A stretch of 64,000 nt of DNA from an uncultured Lachnospiraceae bacterium (GTDB taxonomy: Bacteria > Bacillota > Clostridia > Lachnospirales > Lachnospiraceae): NCBI GenBank assembly GCA_900550285.1, contig URRW01000008.1, positions 15,796-79,795 of the forward strand. Direction: 5' to 3'. Positions 1-8,427 of the stretch are shown here, in pieces. Positions within the stretch are counted from its first letter, which is position 1; the number at the start of each line of letters is the position of its first letter. The notes under the pieces were generated by a model. The model was not told the DNA's origin. It saw nothing but the letters and a program-made list of their open reading frames with translations, and ran no database searches. The translations under genes and the position numbers were made by a program.

Positions 1-179
1 ATTTTCCTCTTTTTTGTGCGCGGGCACGTCCGTGCTTCCGCCGGCATTGACTTTGCCCTCCCGGCATGATACAGTGGAAACAGATATGCGTTGATTTTGG
101 CGGCAGAACCCCTGCGCAGACGGGGAAAGCCGCTATTTTAAAAAAATGGAGAGACTTACGCTCCGGAATGGAGAATTTT

Positions 180-1196
180 ATGGCAACGATCAGAGAAATC
201 GCAGAGCTTGCCGGCGTGTCCCGCGGCACGGTTGACCGCGTCTTAAACAACCGCGGTTCCGTCAATGCCGCCACTGCGGCGCTCGTGCGCGACATCGCGG
301 CGCGTCTGGACTACAAGCCCAACCCCGCCGGGATCGCCCTCGCCGCCCAGCGCAAAAACGTTAAGCTCGGCGTCCTGCTTTTTGATACCAAAAACCCGTT
401 TTTTGAAGACGTCTGGAAGGGCGTTCTGGAAAAGGAAGAGGAGCTGGCGGGCTACAACTGCACCGTCCTCAAAAAAAGCGTCGGCTTTTCCGCCGCAGAA
501 CAGCTTGCCGCCATGAACGAGCTGGAACAGGAGGGCATCGACGGCCTTGTGATCAGCCCCTTTAACGACGCTTCCATCACGGAATGTATCGACCGGCTTT
601 CCCAGAAAGGGATCCCCGTCATCACGGCAAATACCGACATCCACAATTCCCTCCGTCTCGCCTTTGTGGGAAGCGATTTTTACCGGTGCGGGCAAACCGC
701 CGCAGGGCTGATGCGGCTGATCACAGACGGAGAGGTGCGCGCCGGCATCGTCACCGGATCCTCCAAGGTGCTCTGCCATACGGACCGCATCAAGGGCTTC
801 TGCGACAGGATCAGCGAACGCTATCCGCGCATCCGCGTCGTGGATACGATCGAAAACAGCGACGACGATTTTGAAAGCTACGATAAGACAAGGGAGCTTC
901 TGGAACGCCACCCGGAAATCAACGCCCTTTATTTTACGGCGGCAGGCATATACGGCGGCTGCCGCGCAGTGACCGCCTCCGGGCGCAAGGACATCCGCGT
1001 GATCGCCTATGACAAAATCCCTTCCACGCAGGAATTTATGGAACAAAACATCATCTCCGCCGTCATCTGCCAGCAGCCAAAAGTTCAGGGTGCGAAGCCC
1101 CTGCAGCTTCTTTTCGACTACCTGATGACGGGACAGACGCCCGACCGGGAATTTTATTACACCGCCGTGGACGTCCGCATTCTTGAAAATCTGTAG
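180..1196 (+). CDS. LacI-family transcriptional regulator
   Basis: A 338-residue LacI/GalR-type regulator. The first ~50 residues hold the helix-turn-helix and hinge (IAELAGVSRGTVDRVLN). The rest is a periplasmic-binding-protein-like ligand domain, with the family phrases NPFFEDVWKG and GIDGLVISPFNDA. The start at 180 is chosen because GGAG lies at 170-173 with a six-base spacer; an upstream in-frame ATG at 66 lacks a comparable site and would add a basic extension ahead of the HTH. The ligand is probably a sugar, by family, but is not readable here. The gene stands alone and ends in a strong terminator shared with the convergent gene. No target genes can be assigned; the nearest sugar-related gene is the fucosidase at 3466. 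Confidence 0.88.
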   Translation: MATIREIAELAGVSRGTVDRVLNNRGSVNAATAALVRDIAARLDYKPNPAGIALAAQRKNVKLGVLLFDTKNPFFEDVWKGVLEKEEELAGYNCTVLKKSVGFSAAEQLAAMNELEQEGIDGLVISPFNDASITECIDRLSQKGIPVITANTDIHNSLRLAFVGSDFYRCGQTAAGLMRLITDGEVRAGIVTGSSKVLCHTDRIKGFCDRISERYPRIRVVDTIENSDDDFESYDKTRELLERHPEINALYFTAAGIYGGCRAVTASGRKDIRVIAYDKIPSTQEFMEQNIISAVICQQPKVQGAKPLQLLFDYLMTGQTPDREFYYTAVDVRILENL

Positions 1197-1204
1197 CTTG
1201 TCTA

Positions 1205-1261
1205 AAAAAACCTCTCCGGCAGGGCGCGCCGTTTCAAACCGCGTCCTGCCGGGGAGGTTTT
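1205..1261. terminator. Bidirectional rho-independent terminator
   Basis: An inverted repeat (AACCTCTCCGGCAGG and CCTGCCGGGGAGGTT) is flanked by an A-run on the left and a T-run on the right. It can therefore end both the LacI gene and the convergent DUF5722 gene. It overlaps the stop codon of the latter. Confidence 0.85.
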
Positions 1262-3098
1262 ATTCTGTCTTTGCCATGATCTCCGTCCAGCTGTTGATCC
1301 CGATCACCGATTTTGCAAACTCCGTATAGGTTTCGGAGCCCGCCTGATCGATGTTCTGGAATACCTGATAAATATATTTCTGCTGCCCGCCCTGCGTCGT
1401 CAGCCCAAGCGCCAGCCCCTGCGCCACCTCTTCCGCCGCGTCGGTCTGTCGCGAAAGGATCAGCGCGTCGATATAGGGATTGCTCTCCGCCGCATAATAC
1501 GCATAGGCAAAAGCCGCCGCCTGATTGACCTCCCCTTCCGTCGAGGAATATCCCAGCTCACTCAAAATCACCGGACGCACCTCGCCGTCCGCCGTCAAAA
1601 GCACCTCCTGCTGCAGAAAATCCGTCACCACCTCGATATTTTCCATCGTCACAATCGACGTGTCCTGCCCATCCGTGATCAGCTTCCGGATCTTGCTGGA
1701 GGAATCCCAGAAGGTCGTGTTCGTCAGCGGGTACGCATACGGATGATGCGCCAGCCCCCAGTCGATATTCCCTTCGGAAGAAACGATGTCGTTAAAGGAT
1801 ACCAGCAGATCCTTCGCATCGTAATTCTGGTTCGTGGAAATATTCCTGTCCCACTGCTGATCCATCGAAACAAATACGCGCGCATTGGCATTCATGCTCT
1901 TGATGCTGTTGTAAAAAACGCGCACCGCATTGGCGTATTCCCGCGCGTAAGTATCCAGATCCACATGCTGCATATAGTTCCAGTCCGTCCGCACGTTGAC
2001 CTCGTTTCCCACAATCCAGTTCATCACCGTCCCGCACGTCGTATCGCGGTAACGCTGCGCCAGAAAGGAGCCGACCGCCGCCAGAAGCTCCACGCCGTCC
2101 TCCTCCGCCGCATTAAAGCCGTAATAATATGCCGATCCGTCCCGCGAAAGCGGATGCGTGATCTGCGGATAAGCGCTGCTTTTGTTATTCAGAAGGATGG
2201 CGGAAATCGTGATCCCCTTTGCCGTCAGCCGGGAAAAGATCGAATCGTATTCCGCGATCCGCTGCCCGTTAAAGGCATAAGTCCTTCCATTATAAGTATA
2301 ATAAATCGTCGGATAGAGCGCGTTTGTCGTCTCCCCGAGGATGTTGCCGATCGGAATGTTGTACGCCGCATGGTTTACATGCAGATCATCCAGCTGATCC
2401 ACCCGCATCGGATCCACCAAAATCCCCTTGACCGAATCCCGCTGCGGATACGCCTCCTGATACGCCGAAAGCGCCTCCGGGTTTGTGATATACTGCGGCT
2501 CGCACAGCGGGACATATTCCCCGTCCAGCTTTACCGCCACCACAAATTTAGAATACAGCCTGGAATCTACGCTGTTTTCATTGACGCCCGCCGACAGGAC
2601 GATCTCCCCGTCCTTTTGCGCCGACGCGACCGCATCCCTTTCCTGATCCAGCTCGGTATCATACATATCCATTTCCATCAGGTAAAAATAATCGTCGTCG
2701 CTGGCAGGCTTTCCCTCTGCCGACGCTTTCAGCACAAAGCTCCCGCTTCCCGGCTCGATCTCACACGACTCCACCTTCACGAAATTACTGATATTGTCCT
2801 CCGTCAGCTCCACATACTGCTCCTGCGCCTCTGTTTCACTCTCCGTTTCCGGTACTTTTTCCGCTGCTTCTGTCAACGCAGTCTCTTCTTCACTGCCTGC
2901 GCTCTCCGTCTCCGTGCTTTCTGCCAGCGCAGCTTTTTGTGTGCGGGCACTCTCCATCGCCCAGAACAGCCCGCCGCCGACAGCGCCTGCCGCTGCAAGC
3001 ACCGCTGCGATATAGACCGCCGCAAGCTTCTTTACGTCTTTTTCTCTCTTCTGCCTTCCTCTTTCTGCCGTTTTTTTGTTTTTTTCGCTTTTCTTCAA
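1260..3098 (-). CDS. Membrane-anchored DUF5722-like protein
   Basis: A 612-residue protein if translation starts at the TTG at 3098, which is preceded by GAGGGGAG. An ATG at 3278 is possible but has no evident ribosome site and would add 60 unlikely residues. The N-terminus is strongly basic, followed by one membrane segment (about residues 23-45), then a Glu/Thr-rich linker, a beta-like region, and a large domain resembling DUF5722, which looks like a TIM-barrel glycosidase fold (IVGNEVNVRTDWNYM, VILSELGYSS). Glu in the NEVN and SELG motifs could be an acid/base and nucleophile pair; that is inference. It probably faces outside the cell. The substrate is unknown. Confidence 0.72.
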   Translation of the reverse strand: MKKSEKNKKTAERGRQKREKDVKKLAAVYIAAVLAAAGAVGGGLFWAMESARTQKAALAESTETESAGSEEETALTEAAEKVPETESETEAQEQYVELTEDNISNFVKVESCEIEPGSGSFVLKASAEGKPASDDDYFYLMEMDMYDTELDQERDAVASAQKDGEIVLSAGVNENSVDSRLYSKFVVAVKLDGEYVPLCEPQYITNPEALSAYQEAYPQRDSVKGILVDPMRVDQLDDLHVNHAAYNIPIGNILGETTNALYPTIYYTYNGRTYAFNGQRIAEYDSIFSRLTAKGITISAILLNNKSSAYPQITHPLSRDGSAYYYGFNAAEEDGVELLAAVGSFLAQRYRDTTCGTVMNWIVGNEVNVRTDWNYMQHVDLDTYAREYANAVRVFYNSIKSMNANARVFVSMDQQWDRNISTNQNYDAKDLLVSFNDIVSSEGNIDWGLAHHPYAYPLTNTTFWDSSSKIRKLITDGQDTSIVTMENIEVVTDFLQQEVLLTADGEVRPVILSELGYSSTEGEVNQAAAFAYAYYAAESNPYIDALILSRQTDAAEEVAQGLALGLTTQGGQQKYIYQVFQNIDQAGSETYTEFAKSVIGINSWTEIMAKTE

Positions 3099-3232
3099 AA
3101 TACTCCCCTCAAAAAATAATCCATTCTGTCCTGCCGTCGTGCAGTATTTTACGTCCGCACGCTTATCTTCTATAATATCATCCCGAAAAAACAAAATGCA
3201 AGCGTCTTCATGGAATCTTAAAGAATTCATGT

Positions 3233-3315
3233 AACAGTTCAGCCCTATCGGTTTGTTCGGTCGAAACCATGCATGCACAGTTTCGACCGTGCATGCCGAT
3301 ATGAGCTGAACTGTT
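3233..3315. repeat. Long imperfect palindrome, REP-like element
   Basis: An 83-base inverted repeat. The arms begin and end with AACAGTTCAGC and GCTGAACTGTT, and the inner arms pair through CGGTCGAAAC and GTTTCGACCG around a CATGCATG-containing loop. It lies in the 367-base gap between the DUF5722 gene and the fucosidase gene, on the upstream side of both. A second element with the same terminal motif is at 44500-44552. Confidence 0.75.
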
Positions 3316-3338
3316 GCAACTTTATTTTTCGATAATGA

Positions 3339-3367
3339 TTGACTGCTTCCGCAAAATTGCGTAAGAT
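3339..3367 (+). promoter_or_regulatory. Predicted sigma-A promoter of the fucosidase gene
   Basis: TTGACT at 3339-3344 and TAAGAT at 3362-3367 are separated by 17 bases, with the fucosidase start about 100 bases downstream. Assigned by eye from consensus and spacing only. Confidence 0.5.
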
Positions 3368-3465
3368 AGGGGCGACAGGGGCCGCCTGAAACGGGCGCAT
3401 TTTATGCGCTGTGTGCCGGAGCGTGCCCGGGCAAAATTTATTTTCAACCAATCGGAGGAAAAAAA

Positions 3466-4842
3466 ATGGGTACGACAGCAGAAGAAAAAGAAGAAATCGT
3501 ACAGGAAGGCGTCCACAACTACAGCGCCGCCAAAGATTATGTCTGGCCGAAGGAGCCGGAGGTTTTAAAGCAGCTGGAATGGTTTCAGGATCAGAAGCTT
3601 GCGCTGATGATGCACTGGGGCCTGTACTGCCAGCTCGGCATCGTCGCTTCCTGGGCTTTGAGCGACAAGGATTCCGTATGGTCCCGCCACCAGATCAACT
3701 GGGCGGACGGCGAGACGTTCAAAAAACAGTATTACGATCTGAACAAATCCTTTAACCCGGTACGCTTCCAGCCTGAGGAATGGGCGCAGATGGCTGCGGA
3801 CTGCGGCTTTAAATACCTGATCCTGACAACCAAGCACCACGACGGTTTCTGCCTGTGGGATACCAAATACAGCGATTATAAGGTAACCGCTCCCGACTGT
3901 CCTTATCATGTAAACGAAAACGCCGACCTTGTCAAGAGCATGTTCGACGCGTTCCGCGCAAAGGGCATCGGCATCGGCGCGTATTTTTCCAAGGCAGACT
4001 GGCACACGCCCTACTACCGCACGCCTGAGATCGAGGACTCCAAGCCGACCAACAACGGCCCCATGTACGATCCCAAGGAGGATCCCGAGCGCTGGGAAAA
4101 CTTCATCCAGTACACCAAAAATCAGGTGCTCGAGCTTTGCCGCGATTACGGCAGGGTGGATATTCTCTGGTTCGACGCAGGCTGGGTACGCGAAACAAAC
4201 GGTCAGGGCATCCGCTTAAACGAGATCGTTGACGAAGCCCGCAAGCTCCAGCCCTGGGTATTGTCCGTTGACCGCACCATCGGCGGCGCATACGAAAACT
4301 ATGTTACCCCCGAAATGTGCGTGCCCGAGCAGCCTCTCGGCGTGCCGTGGGAAAGCTGCCTGACGCTCGGCGCAGACTTTACCTACGAATATGCAGACCG
4401 CTACAAATCTCCCCGCGAGCTTGTAAACACCTTTGTCGGCATCGTCGCAAAGGGCGGCAACATGGCGTTAAACGTAAGCCCCCAGCCCGACGGAAGAATC
4501 CCGATCGACGCGATGGAAAGCCTCTACGGCTTCGGCGCATGGCTCAAAACCTATGGCGAAGCCATTTACGGGACCCGCGCTGTCGCGCCTTACCAGTATG
4601 AAAATCTCCGCTTTACCCAGAAGGGCGACGCCGTTTACGCGTTCCGCTTATATCCGGTAGCGCAGGAGTCCGTTGAGGCGCAGATCTTCATCCCTTATGC
4701 AAAAAAGGCTTCCAAAGTAACGCTGCTCGACGACGGGACGGAGGTTTCCTTCACAGAAAGCAAAGGCGGCATTACCGTTACCGTTCCGGCAGGACGCAGA
4801 ACCGGCTCCGCGCCGATCGCACTCGTATTCAAGATCCAGTAA
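3466..4842 (+). CDS. Alpha-L-fucosidase, GH29
   Basis: A 458-residue GH29 enzyme that releases alpha-linked L-fucose from glycans such as mucin or milk oligosaccharides. The N-terminal catalytic barrel carries family landmarks: MMHWGLY (residues 48-54), KYLILTTKHHDGFCLWD (about 116-132), and ILWFDAGW, whose Asp237 matches the GH29 nucleophile position. The last ~80 residues are beta-rich and resemble the usual C-terminal domain. No signal peptide is visible, so it is probably cytoplasmic and acts on imported oligosaccharides. The start has a strong AATCGGAGG site. It is a single-gene unit between a promoter near 3340 and a terminator near 4870. Confidence 0.92.
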   Translation: MGTTAEEKEEIVQEGVHNYSAAKDYVWPKEPEVLKQLEWFQDQKLALMMHWGLYCQLGIVASWALSDKDSVWSRHQINWADGETFKKQYYDLNKSFNPVRFQPEEWAQMAADCGFKYLILTTKHHDGFCLWDTKYSDYKVTAPDCPYHVNENADLVKSMFDAFRAKGIGIGAYFSKADWHTPYYRTPEIEDSKPTNNGPMYDPKEDPERWENFIQYTKNQVLELCRDYGRVDILWFDAGWVRETNGQGIRLNEIVDEARKLQPWVLSVDRTIGGAYENYVTPEMCVPEQPLGVPWESCLTLGADFTYEYADRYKSPRELVNTFVGIVAKGGNMALNVSPQPDGRIPIDAMESLYGFGAWLKTYGEAIYGTRAVAPYQYENLRFTQKGDAVYAFRLYPVAQESVEAQIFIPYAKKASKVTLLDDGTEVSFTESKGGITVTVPAGRRTGSAPIALVFKIQ

Positions 4843-4850
4843 TTTATATT

Positions 4851-4892
4851 AAAAAAGGACGCTGCAGCTTTTTCGCCCAGCGTCCTTTTTGC
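4851..4892 (+). terminator. Rho-independent terminator after the fucosidase gene
   Basis: The stem AAGGACGCTG / CAGCGTCCTT is followed by a T-run just after the fucosidase stop. An A-run on the other side means it may also serve the convergent gene that ends at 4912. Confidence 0.85.
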
Positions 4893-4911
4893 ATCCGGAT
4901 TGATTCCGTTT

Positions 4912-6243
4912 TTATTTTCCCGCGCAGCACTTTTTGTACTTTCTGCCGCTGCCGCAGGGACAGGGCTCGTTCGGATAAATCTTGCGGCGGGGCTTTGCGG
5001 GCATTCTGCCCATGCCAAAGCCTGCAGATCTGTCTGCGCCTGCCGCGCTCCGTCTTTTTTCCGCTTCCTGCTTCCGCGCGTCCTCTTCCTGCCGCCATTC
5101 CCGGACTGTGTGCCCGCGCAGCCCCAGCATTCTCGTATCCGCCTGTGCCGCCGCCAAAAGCCCGGTCAGCTCCTCGCCTGCCGCAACGCCCTCTTTTTCC
5201 AGACATTCCAGCGTTTCCTGCAGATCCGATCCCAGCGAAAACTTTTTATAGACAAGCCTCATCAGCTCTTCGGCATCGTTTTCGGAAGGCATTTCTTCTT
5301 TTTCCAGAAAATCGCGCAGCCTCTCATAAGAAGCCTCTGCCGCCGGATAGCCCTGACGGCTGTACACCAGAATTTCATCCACGTCCGGCATATAGAACGA
5401 GCAGCTTCCCTGACGGCTTTCGATCCGTTTGTAGATCTCATCCGTCAGCGCTTCCTTCGGGATCATCCTGCCGTCCTGCACCACGCAGAAATTCTGCTCC
5501 TTGGGCACAGAGCGAAACACACTCATAAACTCTAACCTGCTCACGGCAAAGCCTTCCCGCTGGCAGTACATTTCATGCATGACCTCGATCGGCGCAGCCC
5601 CGTACAAAAAGCTCAGCATCAGCTGACAGGACAGCATCCAGTCGATCCTGCTGTACGCGCTTTTGGCATCCGGGCAGATCACGATGCCGTATTCTCCCCG
5701 ATCGCGCCGCCGTGTCAGCTCCTCAATGCCCTCTGTTTCCGCCTCCTGTATGGAAGCTGCCTCCCGGAGCACCGTATATTTTAAGCGCAGCTCCTTATTT
5801 TTTGCCGCAAGCTTTGTGGAAAACGCCTTCTGCGCCGCTTCGGACTCCTTTACGATCACAGGGAAAACGATCTCTTCCTGCTTCCCCTTTCCGGTCAGGC
5901 TTTTGTCCTGCAGGCACTCTTCCCGGTCGATCCGGTATACGCTGCCTTTTTTGTCCGCGCCGTCCGGATAAAAGCTGAACCATTCCTCGCTGTCTGCCAG
6001 CTCGCTTACAAAAGTTTCCTTCGCAGAAAGCTCTTCATAGCCGCTGTCTGTCCCGGTCTCTTCCTTCAGCCGGATCTTCCCGGTCTTAAATTCAAATTCA
6101 TAGCGGGCGGAGCCGTCTGCCTCCGCCACATCGTTTAAGATCATCGCAAGCTGCGCAAATGTAATATCCGCAGGGATCAGACACCGTCTCCAGACCGGCG
6201 GCTTTTCCCCTTTTTTCGTGACTTTATACTGATAAAAATTCAT
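4912..6243 (-). CDS. Plasmid pRiA4b ORF-3-like protein with SEC-C motif
   Basis: 443 residues. The N-terminal ~60 residues (YQYKVTKKGEKPPVWRRCLIP, ITFAQLAMILN) match the pRiA4b ORF-3-like fold often found as a stand-alone or mobile-element passenger domain. The middle is mostly helical with no recognised motif. The C-terminus is a SEC-C zinc-binding motif (PNEPCPCGSGRKYKKCC), with its Cys residues intact. SEC-C is a metal-binding module also found at the end of SecA. The biological role is unknown. It is a single gene. Confidence 0.8.
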   Translation of the reverse strand: MNFYQYKVTKKGEKPPVWRRCLIPADITFAQLAMILNDVAEADGSARYEFEFKTGKIRLKEETGTDSGYEELSAKETFVSELADSEEWFSFYPDGADKKGSVYRIDREECLQDKSLTGKGKQEEIVFPVIVKESEAAQKAFSTKLAAKNKELRLKYTVLREAASIQEAETEGIEELTRRRDRGEYGIVICPDAKSAYSRIDWMLSCQLMLSFLYGAAPIEVMHEMYCQREGFAVSRLEFMSVFRSVPKEQNFCVVQDGRMIPKEALTDEIYKRIESRQGSCSFYMPDVDEILVYSRQGYPAAEASYERLRDFLEKEEMPSENDAEELMRLVYKKFSLGSDLQETLECLEKEGVAAGEELTGLLAAAQADTRMLGLRGHTVREWRQEEDARKQEAEKRRSAAGADRSAGFGMGRMPAKPRRKIYPNEPCPCGSGRKYKKCCAGK

Positions 6244-6340
6244 GCTTCTTTTCCTTTCCTCCCGCTCCCGTTTGATCGGAATATTACCCTTTAAGTGGAC
6301 AGAACAGGAAAACCTATCTTATCATATGAAGCCAAAGAGT

Positions 6341-7477
6341 TCAATCCTTTCTCTTTGGCAGCACCAGACTTAAAAACAGCGCCACCACAAACACGCCCGC
6401 CACGGCGTTGCCGTTGAACACCTCGCCCACCGCCGGCGGGAACGCCGCAAAAAAGTTCCCGGAGGTCTGGGCCAGCCCCACGCCGATGCAGAACGCCAGC
6501 GAAACAATGATCATCGTCCGGTCGTCAAATTCGCACTCTTTTAACATTTTGATCCCCTCGTACATGATCGAGCCAAACATCATGACCGTGCAGCCGCCCA
6601 GCACCGCCTGCGGCAGCGAATTGAAAAACGCACCCAGCGGCGGAAACAGCGACGCCAGGATCAAAACCAACGCGCCCAGATCAAACACCGGCCGATGCTC
6701 CGTAAAAAATACGAGCTTCGGAAGGCTGAAAAAGCCCACCTCCTGCACCGTCTGGGAAATCCCGGAAAAATCAATGAGCGGAGCCACGCCCGCCACCGTC
6801 AGGAGCACCGACAAAAGATAACCGAATATCAGCCCGATCAGGATGTTTAAATTTTTATAGATCCCTTTCAGCCGGTAATTTGCGACCAGACAAACGACCA
6901 GCGTAAAGCCGCCTACCAGCAAATGATACCATGCGCCGAAATCGCCTGCGCCGGTCCCGCCGCCCCACGAATCCATGCCGACCGACAAAAGGGAAAGCCC
7001 GATCGCGATGACCACGCACGCCGAAACAACCGGCGTTAAAAAGCGCTTCCAGTACCGGGCACTTAAGCCCACAAGGCCTTCAAAAATACCGCCCAGGATC
7101 ACCGCCCCGACCATTCCTTCATAGCCCAGCGCCGGGTTTGTCCCGATCGTTAAAAGGCTTCCCACAAAGGTAAAGCTGATTCCCATGACGATCGGCAGCT
7201 TCGACCCGATCTTCCACACCGGATAAAGCTGCATACACGTTCCCAGTCCCGCCGTAAACATGGCGCACTGCAAAAGCCCCGTGATCTCCGCCGGGTTCAG
7301 ATGCTCCCCGGTTCCCCTTACGCCCACGGCGCTGCATACGATCAGCACCGGCGCCAGGTTTGCCACAAACATCGCCAGCACATGCTGCAGCCCGAAGGGG
7401 ATCGCCTTCTGCAGCGGTACTCTGCCGTCCAGCCGGTAAATATTTTCCGCCCCGGCCGCCTGTTTCTTCTGTTCCAT
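6341..7477 (-). CDS. NCS2-family nucleobase permease with internal deletion
   Basis: 378 residues from the ATG at 7477; a GTG one codon upstream is also possible. It is a uracil/xanthine permease-type membrane protein. The N-terminus (GLQHVLAMFVANLAPVLIV) and the C-terminal PQAVLGGCTVMMFG motif are typical. Around residues 266-278 the chain passes straight from FDLGALV to ILASLFPPLGAFF. In ordinary family members these segments are separated by roughly 70-80 residues that carry the TM8 Glu and the TM10 Asn-Thr-Ser-Gln-like substrate site. The frame stays open, so this is a clean in-frame loss. The product is probably inactive or altered. Lengths and motifs are compared from memory of the family. 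Confidence 0.8.
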   Translation of the reverse strand: MEQKKQAAGAENIYRLDGRVPLQKAIPFGLQHVLAMFVANLAPVLIVCSAVGVRGTGEHLNPAEITGLLQCAMFTAGLGTCMQLYPVWKIGSKLPIVMGISFTFVGSLLTIGTNPALGYEGMVGAVILGGIFEGLVGLSARYWKRFLTPVVSACVVIAIGLSLLSVGMDSWGGGTGAGDFGAWYHLLVGGFTLVVCLVANYRLKGIYKNLNILIGLIFGYLLSVLLTVAGVAPLIDFSGISQTVQEVGFFSLPKLVFFTEHRPVFDLGALVLILASLFPPLGAFFNSLPQAVLGGCTVMMFGSIMYEGIKMLKECEFDDRTMIIVSLAFCIGVGLAQTSGNFFAAFPPAVGEVFNGNAVAGVFVVALFLSLVLPKRKD

Positions 7478-7543
7478 CACTCACATTCGCCTTGTTCCTT
7501 TGTTTTTTACACCCATACTATCATCATTTTTGCGGAATGACAA

Positions 7544-7590
7544 CAAAAAGGAGCCGGCACGCTGATCTGTGGATCAGTGTATCGACTCCT
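7544..7590 (-). terminator. Rho-independent terminator after the L25 gene
   Basis: Reading the minus strand, AGGAGtcgatacaCTGAT and ATCAGcgtgccggCTCCT form a long stem followed by TTTTTG. It lies just downstream of the L25 gene and upstream of the NCS2 gene, so the two are separate units. Confidence 0.75.
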
Positions 7591-7629
7591 CATTCCTTTA
7601 CAATTCCCTGATGAAATAACGGCAGTCCA

Positions 7630-8223
7630 TTACGCTTCCTGCGCTCCCTCAGGCGCTTCCTCCGTCTCTTCTGCGGCGGCGCTGTGCGCCCTTGTCACGG
7701 TCACGATGATCGCTTCCGGGTCGGTCGTCAGCTCGATGCCTGCGGCAGACGCGATCGGCAGATCCTTTACAAGGACAGCATCTCCGATCTTCATGTCGCC
7801 CACATCGATCTCAACCTTATCCACCAGCGCGTCGGGAAGCGCCTGAAATGCGATTTCCTCCAGCCGCTGCTGCAGGATGCCTTCTGCAACCTTCTCATGG
7901 TTGCGCAGAACGACCTCCGCCACGGAATGCACCTTCTCGCCGCTTACCAGCGCCTGAAAATCGATCTCTGTCACCTGATTTTTCATCGAATCATAATCTA
8001 TTTCCTTAATCAGAACATTGTAGCTCTTCCCGTCTGCCTCCAGCGTCAGCCGGCTCCCCCTGTTGCAGGTTTTCAGCAGACGTTCCACGTCACGGGCGCA
8101 CATTTTCAGCGGAACCGAACCTTCGATTTCCCTGCCGAACACATTGCCTGTCACATAGCCTTCTCTTCTGAGTCTCTTTGCCTTTACGCTCATGTCCCTT
8201 TTTTCAGCTTTTAAAGTATTCAT
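7630..8223 (-). CDS. rplY: Ribosomal protein L25 / general stress protein Ctc
   Basis: 197 residues with the two-domain layout of the long (Ctc/TL5-type) L25 family. The N-terminal 5S rRNA-binding domain contains RREGYVTGNVFG and VLIKEIDYDSMKNQVTEIDF. The C-terminal beta domain contains VDKVEIDVGDMKIGDAVLV, and the tail is Ala/Glu-rich and acidic. It binds 5S rRNA in the large ribosomal subunit. The start at 8223 has a nearby purine-rich site. It is a single gene with its own terminator. Confidence 0.93.
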   Translation of the reverse strand: MNTLKAEKRDMSVKAKRLRREGYVTGNVFGREIEGSVPLKMCARDVERLLKTCNRGSRLTLEADGKSYNVLIKEIDYDSMKNQVTEIDFQALVSGEKVHSVAEVVLRNHEKVAEGILQQRLEEIAFQALPDALVDKVEIDVGDMKIGDAVLVKDLPIASAAGIELTTDPEAIIVTVTRAHSAAAEETEEAPEGAQEA

Positions 8224-8427
8224 TTATCTTTTCCTCCAAAAAAACTGATTGCTTAGCGGACCTGATTTCTGCGGGTCTTGTTAAGTATCATTGATCTGTT
8301 ACAGTCATATTGTAACACTTATCATATATATTACAAGTGGAAAAGTGTGAAAACTTTGTGAAGCCGGGCGCAAAAACCGGCAAAATCAGCATTTCTTTAA
8401 AAGGGTACCGGAACGCTCAGCGCCGGA

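Noticed and set aside
1..179. Possible coding start or regulatory element at the left edge
   Set aside because: The ATG at 66 lacks a ribosome site and its extra 38 residues are unlike LacI proteins. Only short inverted GCCGGCAT-like sequences are seen.
1743..3119. Long plus-strand open frame of 458 codons
   Set aside because: It is antisense to the DUF5722 gene, is rich in Arg/His/Ile typical of shadow frames in GC-rich DNA, and has no family resemblance or ribosome site.
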